DNA from: JBEKTW01 sp963727845
GTDB lineage: Bacteria; Bacteroidota; Ignavibacteria; UBA10030; SZUA-254
Length of the DNA stretch: 64,000 nucleotides
Assembly (NCBI GenBank): GCA_963727845.1
Contig: CAVSHI010000003.1
Coordinates: forward strand, 744,001 to 808,000
Direction of reading: 5' to 3'
The notes beneath the pieces are model-generated. The model did not search any database and was not told where the DNA came from. It saw nothing but the letters and a program-made list of their open reading frames with translations. The stretch's first letter is position 1; every line of letters starts with the position of its first letter. The translations under genes and the position numbers were made by a program. Below are positions 39,948 to 49,845 of this stretch, one piece after another.

Positions 39948-41321
39948 ATGAGAAAGAAGATACAAAACGGCACTCTTTTCCTTTTGAGCATCCTACTCTG
40001 GTCGACGATGTCCGCCCAGGAGAAGCTGATCCTCACGATCGAGAAAAGCATCGAGATCGGACTTGAGAACAGCAAATCCTTGCATTCATCATTGATGAAA
40101 GTCCAGGCCGCAGATTCGAAGTCCGGTGAAACACACACATCCCTGCTGCCGTCGTTGAAAGCGAGCGGTTCATACACCCGGTTGAGCGATGTCCCACCAT
40201 TTGCCGCTATTATTGCCCCGAATGAGCTCGGACCCGGCTTCCCTCCCCAGGAGGTAGACTGGACGCTCTCCCAGACGGTTCTGGACAACTACAATCTCCG
40301 CCTTTCGCTGCAGCAGCCGCTGTTCACCGGCTGGCGCCTTCAGAGCAGCAGTCAGATGGCCGAGTATTCCGCCCGGGCCACGGAGGAAGACTACAACAAA
40401 GACAGATCCCAGCTCGTGTACAACATCAAGAGCGCGTACTGGAATCTGTACAAGGCAAATGAGTTCAAGAAAGTCATCGATGAAAATGTCGAAGAAACGA
40501 GGGCACACCTGAAAGACGTTGAAAATTTCTATGCCCAGGGTCTCGTGACGGAAAATGAAGTGCTGAGAGTCGAAGTGCAGCTTTCCAATGCCGAGGTACT
40601 TCAGCTCGATGCCCAGAACAACGCCCGGCTCTCGATGCTCGCCTTGAATAACACGATCGGCATTCCGCTGGGCACAACCATCGAGCTCACTTCTGAAATT
40701 CAACCGCAGGAAAACACATACGCCGACCAGAAAGCCCTCGTTGAGACGGCGATCGAGAATCGCCCGGAGGTTCGGGGGATGGACCTCCGCGTGAAGGCGA
40801 GCGAATCCGGCGTTTCATTGGCAAGGTCCGGCTGGCTGCCGCAAGTTTATCTTGCCGGCAATTATTATTATGCCCGACCAAATTCGCGCATCTTTCCGAC
40901 AGTCGATCAATTCCGGGACACGTGGGACATGGGGATCTCGGTTTCCATGGACATCTGGAACTGGGGAACGACCGTCTATCAGACCAATCAGGCGCAAGCG
41001 CAGCTCGCTCAAGCCCGGGATGCCCTCGGACAACTCCGCGACGCCATCAACCTGGAAGTGGCACAAGGTTGTTTCAACCTCTCCGAATCAAAAGCCAAGC
41101 TTGCCCTCGCCGAGAAAGGCGTCCGTCTGGCAGAGGAGAATTATCGCGTAACCCACGATAAGTTCAAATCGGGGTTGGCGTTGAACTCGGATCTTCTGGA
41201 CGCAGAATCCGCATTGCTGCAGGCGAAATGGAATCGCATCCAGGCAGCCGTCGACCGTGAGCTCGCAGACGCACAACTCGAAAAGGCGATTGGCCGGGAT
41301 TCATCAGTTTCAAACAAATAA
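39948..41321 (+). CDS. TolC family outer-membrane efflux channel
   Basis: The protein has 457 residues from ATG 39948; the frame open to 39897 adds a charged tail without signal character. A signal peptide ends TMSAQ, and two repeats of long helices with TolC marks follow (ENSKSLHSSLMKVQAAD, then ENVEETRAHLKDVENFYAQG). Strands that form the outer-membrane barrel are interspersed. It forms the exit duct for the RND pump encoded downstream. The gene follows tetR by 84 bp and precedes the adaptor by 27 bp. Confidence 0.9.
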   Translation: MRKKIQNGTLFLLSILLWSTMSAQEKLILTIEKSIEIGLENSKSLHSSLMKVQAADSKSGETHTSLLPSLKASGSYTRLSDVPPFAAIIAPNELGPGFPPQEVDWTLSQTVLDNYNLRLSLQQPLFTGWRLQSSSQMAEYSARATEEDYNKDRSQLVYNIKSAYWNLYKANEFKKVIDENVEETRAHLKDVENFYAQGLVTENEVLRVEVQLSNAEVLQLDAQNNARLSMLALNNTIGIPLGTTIELTSEIQPQENTYADQKALVETAIENRPEVRGMDLRVKASESGVSLARSGWLPQVYLAGNYYYARPNSRIFPTVDQFRDTWDMGISVSMDIWNWGTTVYQTNQAQAQLAQARDALGQLRDAINLEVAQGCFNLSESKAKLALAEKGVRLAEENYRVTHDKFKSGLALNSDLLDAESALLQAKWNRIQAAVDRELADAQLEKAIGRDSSVSNK

Positions 41322-41348
41322 CGCACACCGTTCTTCAAAGGAACAAGT

Positions 41349-42398
41349 ATGAACAGAACAAAGATCATCGTAGCGGCCGCTGCCGCACTTGTCATTATCA
41401 TCGCCATCTTGTTCTACAACAAGACACAAAGCGAGTCAAAATCAAAAGCCGACATCCAGACATCGATACCGGTCAGCGTGACGACTGTCGGCAGGCAGAA
41501 AGTTTCCGATGTTCGTTCCCTCGTCGGGACGATCACGGCGAATAACGATGTGGCAATCATCTCGGAAACTCAGGGCAAAGTCACGGCAATATCGGCGGAG
41601 GTCGGGGACTACAAGCAAGCCGGCGCCATCCTTATCCAGGTTGACGATGAGCTGAAGAAAGCAAATCTGGCCTCTGCCGAGGTCAACTATGAAAAGGCGA
41701 AGAAGGATCTGGAGCGGTATGAATCGCTCTTCAAAGAAAATTCCGCAACCGACCAGCAGCTCGAAGCGGCACGCCTTGCCTCGAAGGCGGCCGAGGCGCA
41801 GTACGTCACAGCGCACCGCGAGTACACGGATACTAAAATCACGACGCCGATCCCGGGGATTGTCACCTCGCGGCTGGTGGATGTCGGAACGTACGTTCAG
41901 AAAGGAATCCCCGTCGCGAACGTCGTCGACATTTCCGTTCTCAAAGTGAAAGTCAACGTGGCCGAACACGACGTCTTCAAAATGAAAGTCGGCGATAAGG
42001 TCGAGGTAACGACCGATGTCTATCCGGGCGTGAAGTTCCTGGGCAGGATTCGGACCATCAGCTCAAAGGCGGACGATGCGCACACGTATCCCGTGGAAAT
42101 CGCTCTCAACAACGCGGGGGAACACCCCCTCAAGGCAGGGATGTTCGGGCAGGTCTCGTTTTTTTCAGGGTCAATCAACGAGGTGCTGACTGTCCCGCGT
42201 GGGGCGCTTGTGGGAAGCATGAAGAATCCCCGGGTATTTGTGGTTGAAGGAACAGTCGCAAGGTTGCGAGACATTTCCGTCGGTTCGGAGTTTGGCACAC
42301 AACTGACCGTTCTCTCCGGCCTGAAGGAGGGAGAAACAGTTGTCCTGAGCGGGCAGAACAATCTCAAAGACAGTGTTGTCGTAACCATTATCAAATGA
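41349..42398 (+). CDS. RND efflux periplasmic adaptor (MFP/HlyD family)
   Basis: The 349-residue protein has one N-terminal membrane helix and no lipobox. A biotinyl-lipoyl half-motif (VGTITANNDVAIISETQGKV), a helical hairpin (about 95-140), the second lipoyl half, a beta-barrel domain and a C-terminal membrane-proximal domain (LSGLKEGETVVLSGQNNL) follow. It links the RND pump to TolC. It lies between those genes in the tetR-led operon. Confidence 0.92.
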   Translation: MNRTKIIVAAAAALVIIIAILFYNKTQSESKSKADIQTSIPVSVTTVGRQKVSDVRSLVGTITANNDVAIISETQGKVTAISAEVGDYKQAGAILIQVDDELKKANLASAEVNYEKAKKDLERYESLFKENSATDQQLEAARLASKAAEAQYVTAHREYTDTKITTPIPGIVTSRLVDVGTYVQKGIPVANVVDISVLKVKVNVAEHDVFKMKVGDKVEVTTDVYPGVKFLGRIRTISSKADDAHTYPVEIALNNAGEHPLKAGMFGQVSFFSGSINEVLTVPRGALVGSMKNPRVFVVEGTVARLRDISVGSEFGTQLTVLSGLKEGETVVLSGQNNLKDSVVVTIIK

Positions 42399-42453
42399 TG
42401 ATGCCCCGCGGGAGAATCGACACCGCAGAACATCGAATCGGAGAATATCCATT

Positions 42454-45400
42454 ATGACATTGACCGAGCTTTCCATCAAACGACCGACGTTGATCGTTGT
42501 CATCTTCGGGGTACTCGCGGTGGTAGGAATGTTTAGTTACTTCCAGCTGAAGTACGAGCTACTGCCGAAAATCACTCCACCGTATGTGACCATCGCCACC
42601 ATCTATCCGGGCGCGTCTCCGAACGAAGTCGAAACGTCCATTACGAAACTCATCGAAGACGCCGTGTCCGGCGTCGACAAGATCTCGACCGTGTACTCAA
42701 CGTCGCAGGAAGGGCTGTCGTTCGTCAATATTGAATTCCAGATGAGCGCCGACATCAATGTCGCCCTGCAAGATGTCCAGAGAAAGGTCAATGAGATTGC
42801 TTCCCAGCTCCCCACCGGGGCGAAGAACCCGAACATAACAAAATTTGCCCTCGACGAACTTCCCATACTCCGCATGGGTGCGACGGCGAACATGCCTTCC
42901 CGCGATTTTTATCAATTGATGAAAGACAGAATCGAACCGAGGCTTGCCAAGCTCGACGGCGTCGGTCAAATCACGCTCGTCGGCGGCGACGAACGCGAAA
43001 TCAGTGTGAACATCGATCCCCAGAAGTTGCGTTCCTACGGCCTCTCGCTGCTGCAGGTGACCCAGCTGATCAAATCATCCAATCTCGATTTTCCGACTGG
43101 CAAGGTCAAAGAAGCCAATGAGCAGTATGTCGTACGGCTCGCGGGAAAATACAAGTCGATCGACGATCTCCGCCAGATCATCATCGGCCAATCACGGCAG
43201 GGCGGTTATATTAAGCTCTCCGATGTCGCAGAGGTCGAGGACGGCCAGAAGGAATATTCTCAAATAAGTCGTGTCAACGGGAAAACTTCTATTGGCGTGA
43301 TCGTCCAAAAACAGGGAGAAGCAAACGCCGTTGACCTGAGCAGGCTGGTCCGCGCAGAAATAAAAAGAATCGAGGACGATTATGCGGATAAGAACGTGAA
43401 ATTCGACATCGCTGAGGACAGCTCGACGTTCACGATCGATGCCGCCGACGCAGTCAAGCACGACCTCATGCTGGCAGTTATTTTCGTCGCCCTCGTCATG
43501 CTTGCTTTTTTGCACAGCATTCGCAATTCGCTGATTGTCATGATTGCCATTCCCTGCTCATTGGTCTCGACCTTCATCGCCGTGTATGCTTTCGGAATGA
43601 CGCTCAACCTGATGGTACTCCTGGGCTTCTCGCTCGTCATCGGAATTCTGGTTGACGATTCGATCGTCGTGCTTGAGAATATTTACCGGCACCTTGAAAA
43701 AGGGGACGAACGGAGAACCGCAGCGTTACGGGGCCGGAACGAAATCGGGTTCGCGGCGCTTTCCATCACATTCGTCGATGTCGTCGTCTTCGTTCCCCTG
43801 GCGCTCGTTTCGGGATTGATCGGGAATATCATGCGGGAATTCGCCCTCGTGGTCGTCTTCTCCACCCTCATGAGCCTCTTCGTCTCGTTCACCGTTACGC
43901 CGCTTCTTGCTTCACGCTTTGCGAAGCTGGAGCGTCTCACGAAAGGTACTCTTCTCGGAGCGTTCGCTGTATGGTTTGAGCGGCAATTCCACACGCTCCA
44001 GGCCCGCTATCTTCAAGTGCTACAATGGAGTTTGCTGAATCGATGGAAAGTTGTCGTTAGCGCCTTAGCCCTCTTTGTAACAACGCTAACTCTTGTTCCG
44101 CTCGGTTTCATAGGATCGGAATTTATGACACCCACCGACCGCGGCGAATTCACGGTAACGCTGGAGCTGCCTTCCGGCGTCACACTCGAACGGACAAACT
44201 TTGTGACGCACCAGGTTGAGCAATTCGTTTCCACGCTCCCGGAATTGCAGAAAATGTTCGTCAACGTCGGTGTCTCAACCGAGGGGCTCATCGGACAATC
44301 CTCAAACTATGTTTCAGAACTCAATGTCACACTCGTTCCGAAAGAACAGCGAAAGCGGTCGACCGACGATGTGGGGTTGGAAATCAAACACTGGGTTCAA
44401 CAGATTCCCGGAGTAAATGTCCGGGTCAGCCCCATCGGAATGTTTGGAACGGCCAACCAGTCCCCGATTGCCATTGTTGTCGGCGGAACCGAGTACGAGG
44501 AGGTGCGCCAGACTGCCGAGAAAATTGCCGACCTCGTCAAAACCATTCCGGGCACTGCCGATGTCCGATTGTCTTCCGAGGAAGGAAAACCCGAGGCGCG
44601 GATTGAGATCGACCGGGATAAAATGGCCGATCTGGGACTAACCCTGGGCGACGTTGGCGCCGGCCTGCGCGTAGCGTTCAACGGGGACGACGACTCACGG
44701 TTCCGCGAAGGCGCCAATGAATATCCCATCCGTGTGGTGCTGGACCAGTTCGACCGTTCGAGGCCAAGCGACATCGAAAATCTTGCGTTTGTCAATCGAA
44801 AAGGTCAGCTCATCGAGCTAAAACAGTTCGCCCATGTGGACATCACCACGGGACCTACAAAACTCGGACGCCAGGACCGCAATTATGCAGTTACGGTTTT
44901 TTCGCAAGCAGTCGCACGCCCGAGCGGCAACATCATCGGAGATTTCAAGGTGGCTCTTCAAAAAGCGGGGCTTCCACCCGGTATCAGGATAACTTATCTT
45001 GGCGACGAGAAGAACCGTTCCGAGTCGTTTTCCAGTCTGTTACTCGCGCTGGCCGCGGCGATTCTGTTTGTTTATATGATCATGGTTGCTCTGTACGATT
45101 CCTATATTTATCCTTTTGTTGTCTTGTTTTCCATTCCCGTGGCGGTCATCGGTGCCTTCCTGGCTCTCGCGTTGACGGCAAAGTCTCTCAACATCTTTTC
45201 CATGCTTGGAATGATCATGCTGGTCGGCCTTGTCGGGAAAAACGCAATCCTGCTCGTTGACCGCACAAACCAGATGCGGAGGGAGCTCCAGATGAACACT
45301 CACGATGCGTTGATGGAAGCGGCACAAACCCGGTTGCGCCCCATTCTCATGACAACAGCTTCCATGATTGTCGGCATGTCGCCGATCGCGTTCGGCGTAA

Positions 45401-45639
45401 GCGCCGGGTCTGAATGGAAATCCGGTCTCGCCTGGGCTCTTATTGGCGGGCTCGCAAGCTCTCTGATGTTGACGCTCGTACTTGTTCCAGTTATATATGT
45501 GAAGGTCGACCAGTGGCGGGAAACCGTTCCCGCGTCGCTTGCGCGCATCCTCGCAAGGCTGAAAGCGCGCACGCCGGCCACCGCGCCACTCCCCGTATCA
45601 GGCACGACGCAGGAAATCGGCTTGAGTAAGACGAACTGA
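42454..45639 (+). CDS. RND efflux pump permease (HAE1/AcrB-like)
   Basis: The 1061-residue protein has twelve membrane helices in two halves, each with a large periplasmic loop. Marks include the N-terminus LTELSIKRPTLIVVIFGVLA and IYPGASPNEVETSI, and the helix-4 region GFSLVIGILVDDSIVVLENI with its paired acidic residues. The C-terminal half contains GMIMLVGLVGKNAILLVDRTN. It exports hydrophobic toxic compounds using the proton motive force together with the adaptor and TolC encoded upstream. The apaG gene begins 5 bp after its stop. Confidence 0.95.
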   Translation: MTLTELSIKRPTLIVVIFGVLAVVGMFSYFQLKYELLPKITPPYVTIATIYPGASPNEVETSITKLIEDAVSGVDKISTVYSTSQEGLSFVNIEFQMSADINVALQDVQRKVNEIASQLPTGAKNPNITKFALDELPILRMGATANMPSRDFYQLMKDRIEPRLAKLDGVGQITLVGGDEREISVNIDPQKLRSYGLSLLQVTQLIKSSNLDFPTGKVKEANEQYVVRLAGKYKSIDDLRQIIIGQSRQGGYIKLSDVAEVEDGQKEYSQISRVNGKTSIGVIVQKQGEANAVDLSRLVRAEIKRIEDDYADKNVKFDIAEDSSTFTIDAADAVKHDLMLAVIFVALVMLAFLHSIRNSLIVMIAIPCSLVSTFIAVYAFGMTLNLMVLLGFSLVIGILVDDSIVVLENIYRHLEKGDERRTAALRGRNEIGFAALSITFVDVVVFVPLALVSGLIGNIMREFALVVVFSTLMSLFVSFTVTPLLASRFAKLERLTKGTLLGAFAVWFERQFHTLQARYLQVLQWSLLNRWKVVVSALALFVTTLTLVPLGFIGSEFMTPTDRGEFTVTLELPSGVTLERTNFVTHQVEQFVSTLPELQKMFVNVGVSTEGLIGQSSNYVSELNVTLVPKEQRKRSTDDVGLEIKHWVQQIPGVNVRVSPIGMFGTANQSPIAIVVGGTEYEEVRQTAEKIADLVKTIPGTADVRLSSEEGKPEARIEIDRDKMADLGLTLGDVGAGLRVAFNGDDDSRFREGANEYPIRVVLDQFDRSRPSDIENLAFVNRKGQLIELKQFAHVDITTGPTKLGRQDRNYAVTVFSQAVARPSGNIIGDFKVALQKAGLPPGIRITYLGDEKNRSESFSSLLLALAAAILFVYMIMVALYDSYIYPFVVLFSIPVAVIGAFLALALTAKSLNIFSMLGMIMLVGLVGKNAILLVDRTNQMRRELQMNTHDALMEAAQTRLRPILMTTASMIVGMSPIAFGVSAGSEWKSGLAWALIGGLASSLMLTLVLVPVIYVKVDQWRETVPASLARILARLKARTPATAPLPVSGTTQEIGLSKTN

Positions 45640-45644
45640 ACCGC

Positions 45645-46040
45645 ATGAATTTTCATCTGAAAGAATATACAGCAACAACGGAGGACATCACCGTGACGGT
45701 GAGTCCCGTGTATCTCGATGGACAATCGGACATTATGGCAAGAAAGTTTACTTTCGCCTATTTCATCCAAATCCGGAACAATGGTCCGAACCCGGTGCAG
45801 CTTATACGCCGCCACTGGTTCATTCACAATTCTGCGGGAGAGACCAAGGAAGTCGAAGGCGAGGGTGTCGTCGGCAAGAAACCCATCATCCTGCCGAACC
45901 AAATGCATGAGTACAACAGTTTCTGCGTGTTGGAAACGTTCGAAGGATTCATGGAAGGAACTTTTCTCATGCAACGGCCGAGCGGCGGACAATTCAAGGT
46001 GACAATTCCCCGTTTTGTTCTTCGGGCGAAGTCGAACTGA
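45645..46040 (+). CDS. apaG: ApaG domain protein
   Basis: The 131-residue immunoglobulin-like protein matches ApaG throughout: VTVSPVYLDGQSDIMARKFTF, then YFIQIRNNGPNPVQLIRRHW, then GEGVVGKKPIILPNQMHEY, then GTFLMQRPSGGQFKVTIPRF. ApaG is linked to metal-ion homeostasis and diadenosine tetraphosphate phenotypes; its biochemical role is unsettled. It follows the RND pump by 5 bp and may be the last gene of that operon. It is convergent with fbp. Confidence 0.93.
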   Translation: MNFHLKEYTATTEDITVTVSPVYLDGQSDIMARKFTFAYFIQIRNNGPNPVQLIRRHWFIHNSAGETKEVEGEGVVGKKPIILPNQMHEYNSFCVLETFEGFMEGTFLMQRPSGGQFKVTIPRFVLRAKSN

Positions 46041-46074
46041 GTACCGGTGAATTCTCCCGGCGGAGAGGGCGCCT

Positions 46075-47085
46075 TTATCTCTGCCCTTGAAGAAATTCCT
46101 CGCACTTTTTCACATCCTCCTCGCTTCCCAGGAAAACGGGAGTATGTTGATGGAGCGACGCCGGCTTGACGTCGAGAATCCGCTGTTTTCCGTTGCTGGC
46201 CATTCCACCTGCCTGTTCAATAATGAAAGCAACCGGGTTGCATTCATACGCCAGCCGGAGTTTGCCTTCAGGGTTTTGCTTGTCGCCGGGGTACGCAAAG
46301 ATTCCTCCATAGAGCAGTGTCCGGTGTGCATCCCCGACCATCGTCCCGATGTAACGCGAGGAATACGGACGTCCGGTCGCTGTGTCTTGCTCCTTCAGGT
46401 ATTGAAGGTACCGCTTCATTCCGATGTCCCAGTTGAAAACATTCCCTTCGTTCATGCTATAGATTCTTCCCTTTTTCGGGATCACGATAGATTCGTGCGA
46501 AAGGAGAAATTCTCCGACCGTCGGATCGAGCGTGAAACCGTGGACCCCCCGTCCGGTCGAATAAACAAATATCGTGCTGGAGCCATAAATGATGTACCCT
46601 GCAGCCACCTGTTTGCAGCCGGGTTGCAGACAATCCTCCAGAGTCCCTTTGCCCCCGGGCGATACTCTCCTGTAGACGCTGAAGATCGAACCGATCGTAA
46701 TATTCGCGTCGATGTTGGAGGAACCGTCGAGCGGGTCGTACAGAAGCACATATTTGCCTTCGGGATATTTGTCCGGAATGTGCAGGATATCTTCGTTTTC
46801 TTCCGACGCCATCACGCACAGGTGGCCGCCGTGATCCATGGCTTTATAGATCGTTTCGTCGGCAAATTCGTCCAGCTTCTTCACTACGTCGCCGCTGACA
46901 TTCATCCGGTCGGTGGTCCCGAGAATGTTCACCAGCCCTGCTTTGCTGACTTCCCTCCACACCAGTTTTGCCGCAAGTGACATGTCGTGCAGCAGACCGG
47001 AAAAAGTTCCCGTCGCATTCGGAAACATGCGTTCCTGTTCGTTGATGAAACGCTCAAGCGTCATGAATTTTGTTGCCGATGACAT
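46075..47085 (-). CDS. fbp: Fructose-1,6-bisphosphatase class I
   Basis: The 336-residue enzyme has the class I metal site blocks ASEENEDI, LLYDPLDGSSNID (the DPLDGSS motif) and late EQAGGMASNGKQRILDV. It converts fructose 1,6-bisphosphate to fructose 6-phosphate in gluconeogenesis. The start at 47085 has AGGAAGG upstream. It is divergent from etfB; the two promoters (47130-47158 and 47167-47195) lie back to back, 8 bp apart. Confidence 0.96.
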   Translation of the reverse strand: MSSATKFMTLERFINEQERMFPNATGTFSGLLHDMSLAAKLVWREVSKAGLVNILGTTDRMNVSGDVVKKLDEFADETIYKAMDHGGHLCVMASEENEDILHIPDKYPEGKYVLLYDPLDGSSNIDANITIGSIFSVYRRVSPGGKGTLEDCLQPGCKQVAAGYIIYGSSTIFVYSTGRGVHGFTLDPTVGEFLLSHESIVIPKKGRIYSMNEGNVFNWDIGMKRYLQYLKEQDTATGRPYSSRYIGTMVGDAHRTLLYGGIFAYPGDKQNPEGKLRLAYECNPVAFIIEQAGGMASNGKQRILDVKPASLHQHTPVFLGSEEDVKKCEEFLQGQR

Positions 47086-47129
47086 TCCGACACCTTCCTT
47101 GTGAGTGATTCGCGAATCCTTAATTTAAA

Positions 47130-47158
47130 AATGTACCAAAATGTGGATTAAGTTACAA
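47130..47158 (-). promoter_or_regulatory. Sigma-70-type promoter of fbp
   Basis: TTGTAA and TACATT are 17 bp apart on the minus strand, with a leader of about 40 nt. It is arranged back to back with the etfB promoter. Confidence 0.65.
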
Positions 47159-47166
47159 CAGATTTC

Positions 47167-47195
47167 TTGCGTTTTTTGGGATTAGTGCCTATATT
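47167..47195 (+). promoter_or_regulatory. Sigma-70-type promoter of etfB
   Basis: TTGCGT and TATATT are 17 bp apart. The start codon at 47248 lies about 46 nt beyond the expected transcription start. The leader has no strong SD. Confidence 0.65.
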
Positions 47196-47247
47196 GACTG
47201 GTGAGTTCACTCAATTTCGCACATCGTTCAAATCTTCTCGGATAAAA

Positions 47248-47982
47248 ATGAAATTCGTTGTCTGTATCAATCACGTTCCCGACACGGAGACCAGAATCAA
47301 ACTCGGGTCCGACGGCAAAACCATCGACAAAGCGGGAGTGAATTATGTACTGAATCCCCACGATGAGTTCGCCATCGAAGCCGCGCTCCGGCTCAAGGAG
47401 AAATTGGGCGGAGAGACCATCGCCCTGTCGCTCGGTGGCGACGCACACAAGGAGACCATCCGTAAGGCGCTGGCAATGGGCATCGAGAAAGCCGTTCTGC
47501 TGAAAGATGATTCCGTCCGCGATTCCTATTCCGTGTCGTTTGCACTCGCGGAAGAGCTCAAACGCTTATCGCCGGACTGCATTTTTTTCGGAAAGCAATC
47601 CATCGACTATTACGATGAACAGATTCCCGGGCTTGTTGCGGAATTTCTGGGATTCCCTTCCGTGTCGGTGGCCGTAAAACTGGATGTCGAGAATGGAAAG
47701 GTGGTCTGTGAGCGCGAGATTGAGGGCGGCCATGAGGTCGTTGAGACAACGCTGCCTGCCGTCATTTCAGCACAAAAAGGCCTGAACGAGCCTCGATATC
47801 CATCTCTCAAGGGAATCATGTCTGCGAAGACAAAGCCGATAGAAGAACACCAGCCCGCTGCATGCCCGTCGAAGGTTGAAGTCGTAGCAATGAGCAAACC
47901 CCCGGGTAAGCAGCCGGGTAAGATCGTCGGCTCCGTTCCCGAACTTGTGCGCCTGCTCCATGAGGAAGCAAAAGTCATATAG
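47248..47982 (+). CDS. etfB: Electron transfer flavoprotein subunit beta
   Basis: The 244-residue protein matches EtfB: FVVCINHVPDTETRIKLGSDG at the start, AGVNYVLNPHDEFAIEAALRL, ALAMGIEKAVLLKDD, and LPAVISAQKGLNEPRYPSLKG, which is the family signature region. EtfAB carries electrons from acyl-CoA dehydrogenases to the respiratory chain. I start at ATG 47248; the open frame from 47167 includes the promoter and is not coding. The etfA gene follows after an unusual 226-bp spacer. Confidence 0.94.
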   Translation: MKFVVCINHVPDTETRIKLGSDGKTIDKAGVNYVLNPHDEFAIEAALRLKEKLGGETIALSLGGDAHKETIRKALAMGIEKAVLLKDDSVRDSYSVSFALAEELKRLSPDCIFFGKQSIDYYDEQIPGLVAEFLGFPSVSVAVKLDVENGKVVCEREIEGGHEVVETTLPAVISAQKGLNEPRYPSLKGIMSAKTKPIEEHQPAACPSKVEVVAMSKPPGKQPGKIVGSVPELVRLLHEEAKVI

Positions 47983-48208
47983 AAAATTATGAGTTGATGA
48001 GATTATGAATGGGAGAACGGGTGAAACGGAGATTGGGTGAAAGGTGGTAGGATGTAGGTGGTAGGAGATAGGGCGTGGGTGATAGAAGACAGAAGCAAAG
48101 AGCTAAGGGCTAGAGGCCATGAGATAGAAAAAGAAGCAGTTGTGATTTTGAGAAAAAGAGACGAGCCATTTCGCTTTTTAATTTTTCATTTTTAATTTTT
48201 AATTGATT
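47983..48208. other. Purine-rich spacer between etfB and etfA
   Basis: This 226-bp gap is almost entirely G and A on the plus strand, with degenerate short direct repeats (GGTGGTAGGATGTAGGTGGTAGG, so roughly GGTAGGA units). It ends in an A+T stretch built of ATTTTTCATTTTTAATTT repeats just before etfA. It encodes nothing evident and lacks a terminator hairpin. It breaks what is otherwise a standard etfBA pair. Confidence 0.6.
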
Positions 48209-49183
48209 ATGAAATTACTGAGCTTTGCGGAGCAACGGGAAGGTAAGTTCAAGAAATCAGCGTTCGAGGTAACGCAGGCAGCACGGCGCATAGCCGATCA
48301 GCTTGGCGCAGAACTCGTCACTCTCGTCATCGGAAGCAAGATAGAAAACATCCTTCCAGAGCTTGGCAGCTATGGCGCTGCAAAGGTCCTGTACGTCGAT
48401 GACCCCCGCCTGCATTTCTATTCCACAACCGCGTATTCAAAAATTCTCGCCGAAGTTGCGAAGCGGGAGCAGGCCGCGATCGTATTTTTGCCAGCGAGCC
48501 AGATGGGAAAGGACCTTGCACCCCGCATTGCCGCAAAGCTTGAAGCCGGCCTGGCGGCTGATTGTGTGGCAATGAAAGTTGAAGGCGGGGAAATCCTCGC
48601 GACGAGGCCGGCGTATGCAGGCAAGGCGCTGGTTGATGTGAAAGTCACTTCGGCAACAAAGATTTTCTCGCTTCGACCGAACGTTTTCACGGCAATCCCG
48701 GCGAATGGCACCAAGATCGATGTGCAGTTATTTGCAATCGAGTTAACGGACGCCGATTTTGCTTCCCGGGGCGTGAGTGTAAAAGTCAGCGCCGGCCGGC
48801 CGGATGTGACTGAGGCGAGCATCATCGTTTCTGCCGGGCGCGGGTTGAAGGGGCCCGAGCACTTCCACATCGTCGAAGCTCTTGCGGATACGATGGGCGC
48901 CGCTGTCGGCGCGTCACGCGCGGTTGTCGATGCCGGGTGGCGCCCGCACGACGAGCAGGTTGGGCAAACCGGCAAGACGGTTTCTCCGTCGCTTTACATC
49001 GCCTGCGGAATTTCCGGCGCAGTGCAACATCTCGCAGGAATGTCCACCTCTAAATGCATCGTTGCCATTAACAAGGACAAGGATGCCCCTATTTTCCAGA
49101 TTGCAGATTACGGTATTGTCGGCGACGTGTTTGAAGTCCTCCCGGCATTGACCGCAGAATTGAAGAAGACACTTGGAAAATAG
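48209..49183 (+). CDS. etfA: Electron transfer flavoprotein subunit alpha
   Basis: The 324-residue protein has an N-terminal EtfA domain (AARRIADQLGAELVTLVIG) and a C-terminal FAD-binding domain with the clear signature. The signature is GAAVGASRAVVDAGW, HDEQVGQTGKTVSPSLYIA, and a terminal KDKDAPIFQIADYGIVGD. It binds the FAD of the EtfAB dimer. I use ATG 48209; TTG 48203 is possible. It probably shares the etfB promoter despite the long spacer. Confidence 0.95.
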   Translation: MKLLSFAEQREGKFKKSAFEVTQAARRIADQLGAELVTLVIGSKIENILPELGSYGAAKVLYVDDPRLHFYSTTAYSKILAEVAKREQAAIVFLPASQMGKDLAPRIAAKLEAGLAADCVAMKVEGGEILATRPAYAGKALVDVKVTSATKIFSLRPNVFTAIPANGTKIDVQLFAIELTDADFASRGVSVKVSAGRPDVTEASIIVSAGRGLKGPEHFHIVEALADTMGAAVGASRAVVDAGWRPHDEQVGQTGKTVSPSLYIACGISGAVQHLAGMSTSKCIVAINKDKDAPIFQIADYGIVGDVFEVLPALTAELKKTLGK

Positions 49184-49243
49184 GTTCGCGGGTGGTACAT
49201 TGTAGGAAGAATTAAAGGATTTGACCGAAACGAAATTTTTTCT

Positions 49244-49810
49244 GTGACCAAAATTCAAGTCGAAATATTAGGGTTATCATCAAGCCCCGCAAGCGGCGGA
49301 GCGTACGCCCTCATTCTCAAGGAGATGAACGGAGAACGCCGGCTGCCGATCATCATCGGAGCCTTTGAAGCGCAATCCATTGCACTTGAAATGGAAGGCA
49401 TCAAGCCTCCCCGTCCTCTCACCCACGATTTGATGAAAAACATCATTGATTCCATGGGTATCGGGCTCTCTGAAATAGTCATCAACGAACTTCGCGAAGG
49501 GACTTTCTACGCAAAAATCAGTCTCGACGGTGAGGAAATCGATTCGCGGCCGAGCGATGCCATCGCGCTTGCCGTCCGGTACGGCGTCCCGATCTTTGTA
49601 ATGGACAAAGTCATGGACGAGGCGGGATTTTATCCGGAGGAAGAGCAGGAACCCGCCAGCGAGACCGGTGTCGTCAAGAAAAGCAAGGAACAGAAGCTTA
49701 CCAAACTCGAAGCGCTTCGCGCCCAGCTCCAGGAAAAGATCGAGCGTGAAGATTATGAACAAGCTGCGCAGCTCCGCGACGAAATCCGCAAACTCGAAGC
49801 TAAGTCTTAA
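49244..49810 (+). CDS. Bifunctional nuclease (BFN/DUF151) with C-terminal UVR motif
   Basis: The 188-residue protein starts at GTG 49244. It has the BFN domain (about 1-130: GGAYALILKEMNGERRLPII, then RPLTHDLMKNIIDSMG, then SRPSDAIALAVR) followed by a UVR helix pair (LQEKIEREDYEQAAQLRDE). BFN proteins have been reported to have nuclease activity; the UVR segment suggests contact with partners such as UvrB or ClpC-type proteins. The BFN-UVR fusion is familiar in Bacteroidota/Chlorobi-type genomes. It lies 60 bp after etfA. Confidence 0.88.
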   Translation: MTKIQVEILGLSSSPASGGAYALILKEMNGERRLPIIIGAFEAQSIALEMEGIKPPRPLTHDLMKNIIDSMGIGLSEIVINELREGTFYAKISLDGEEIDSRPSDAIALAVRYGVPIFVMDKVMDEAGFYPEEEQEPASETGVVKKSKEQKLTKLEALRAQLQEKIEREDYEQAAQLRDEIRKLEAKS

Positions 49811-49845
49811 GCAACATTCAACGAGGAGGCTCCCGAAGAGAATCC

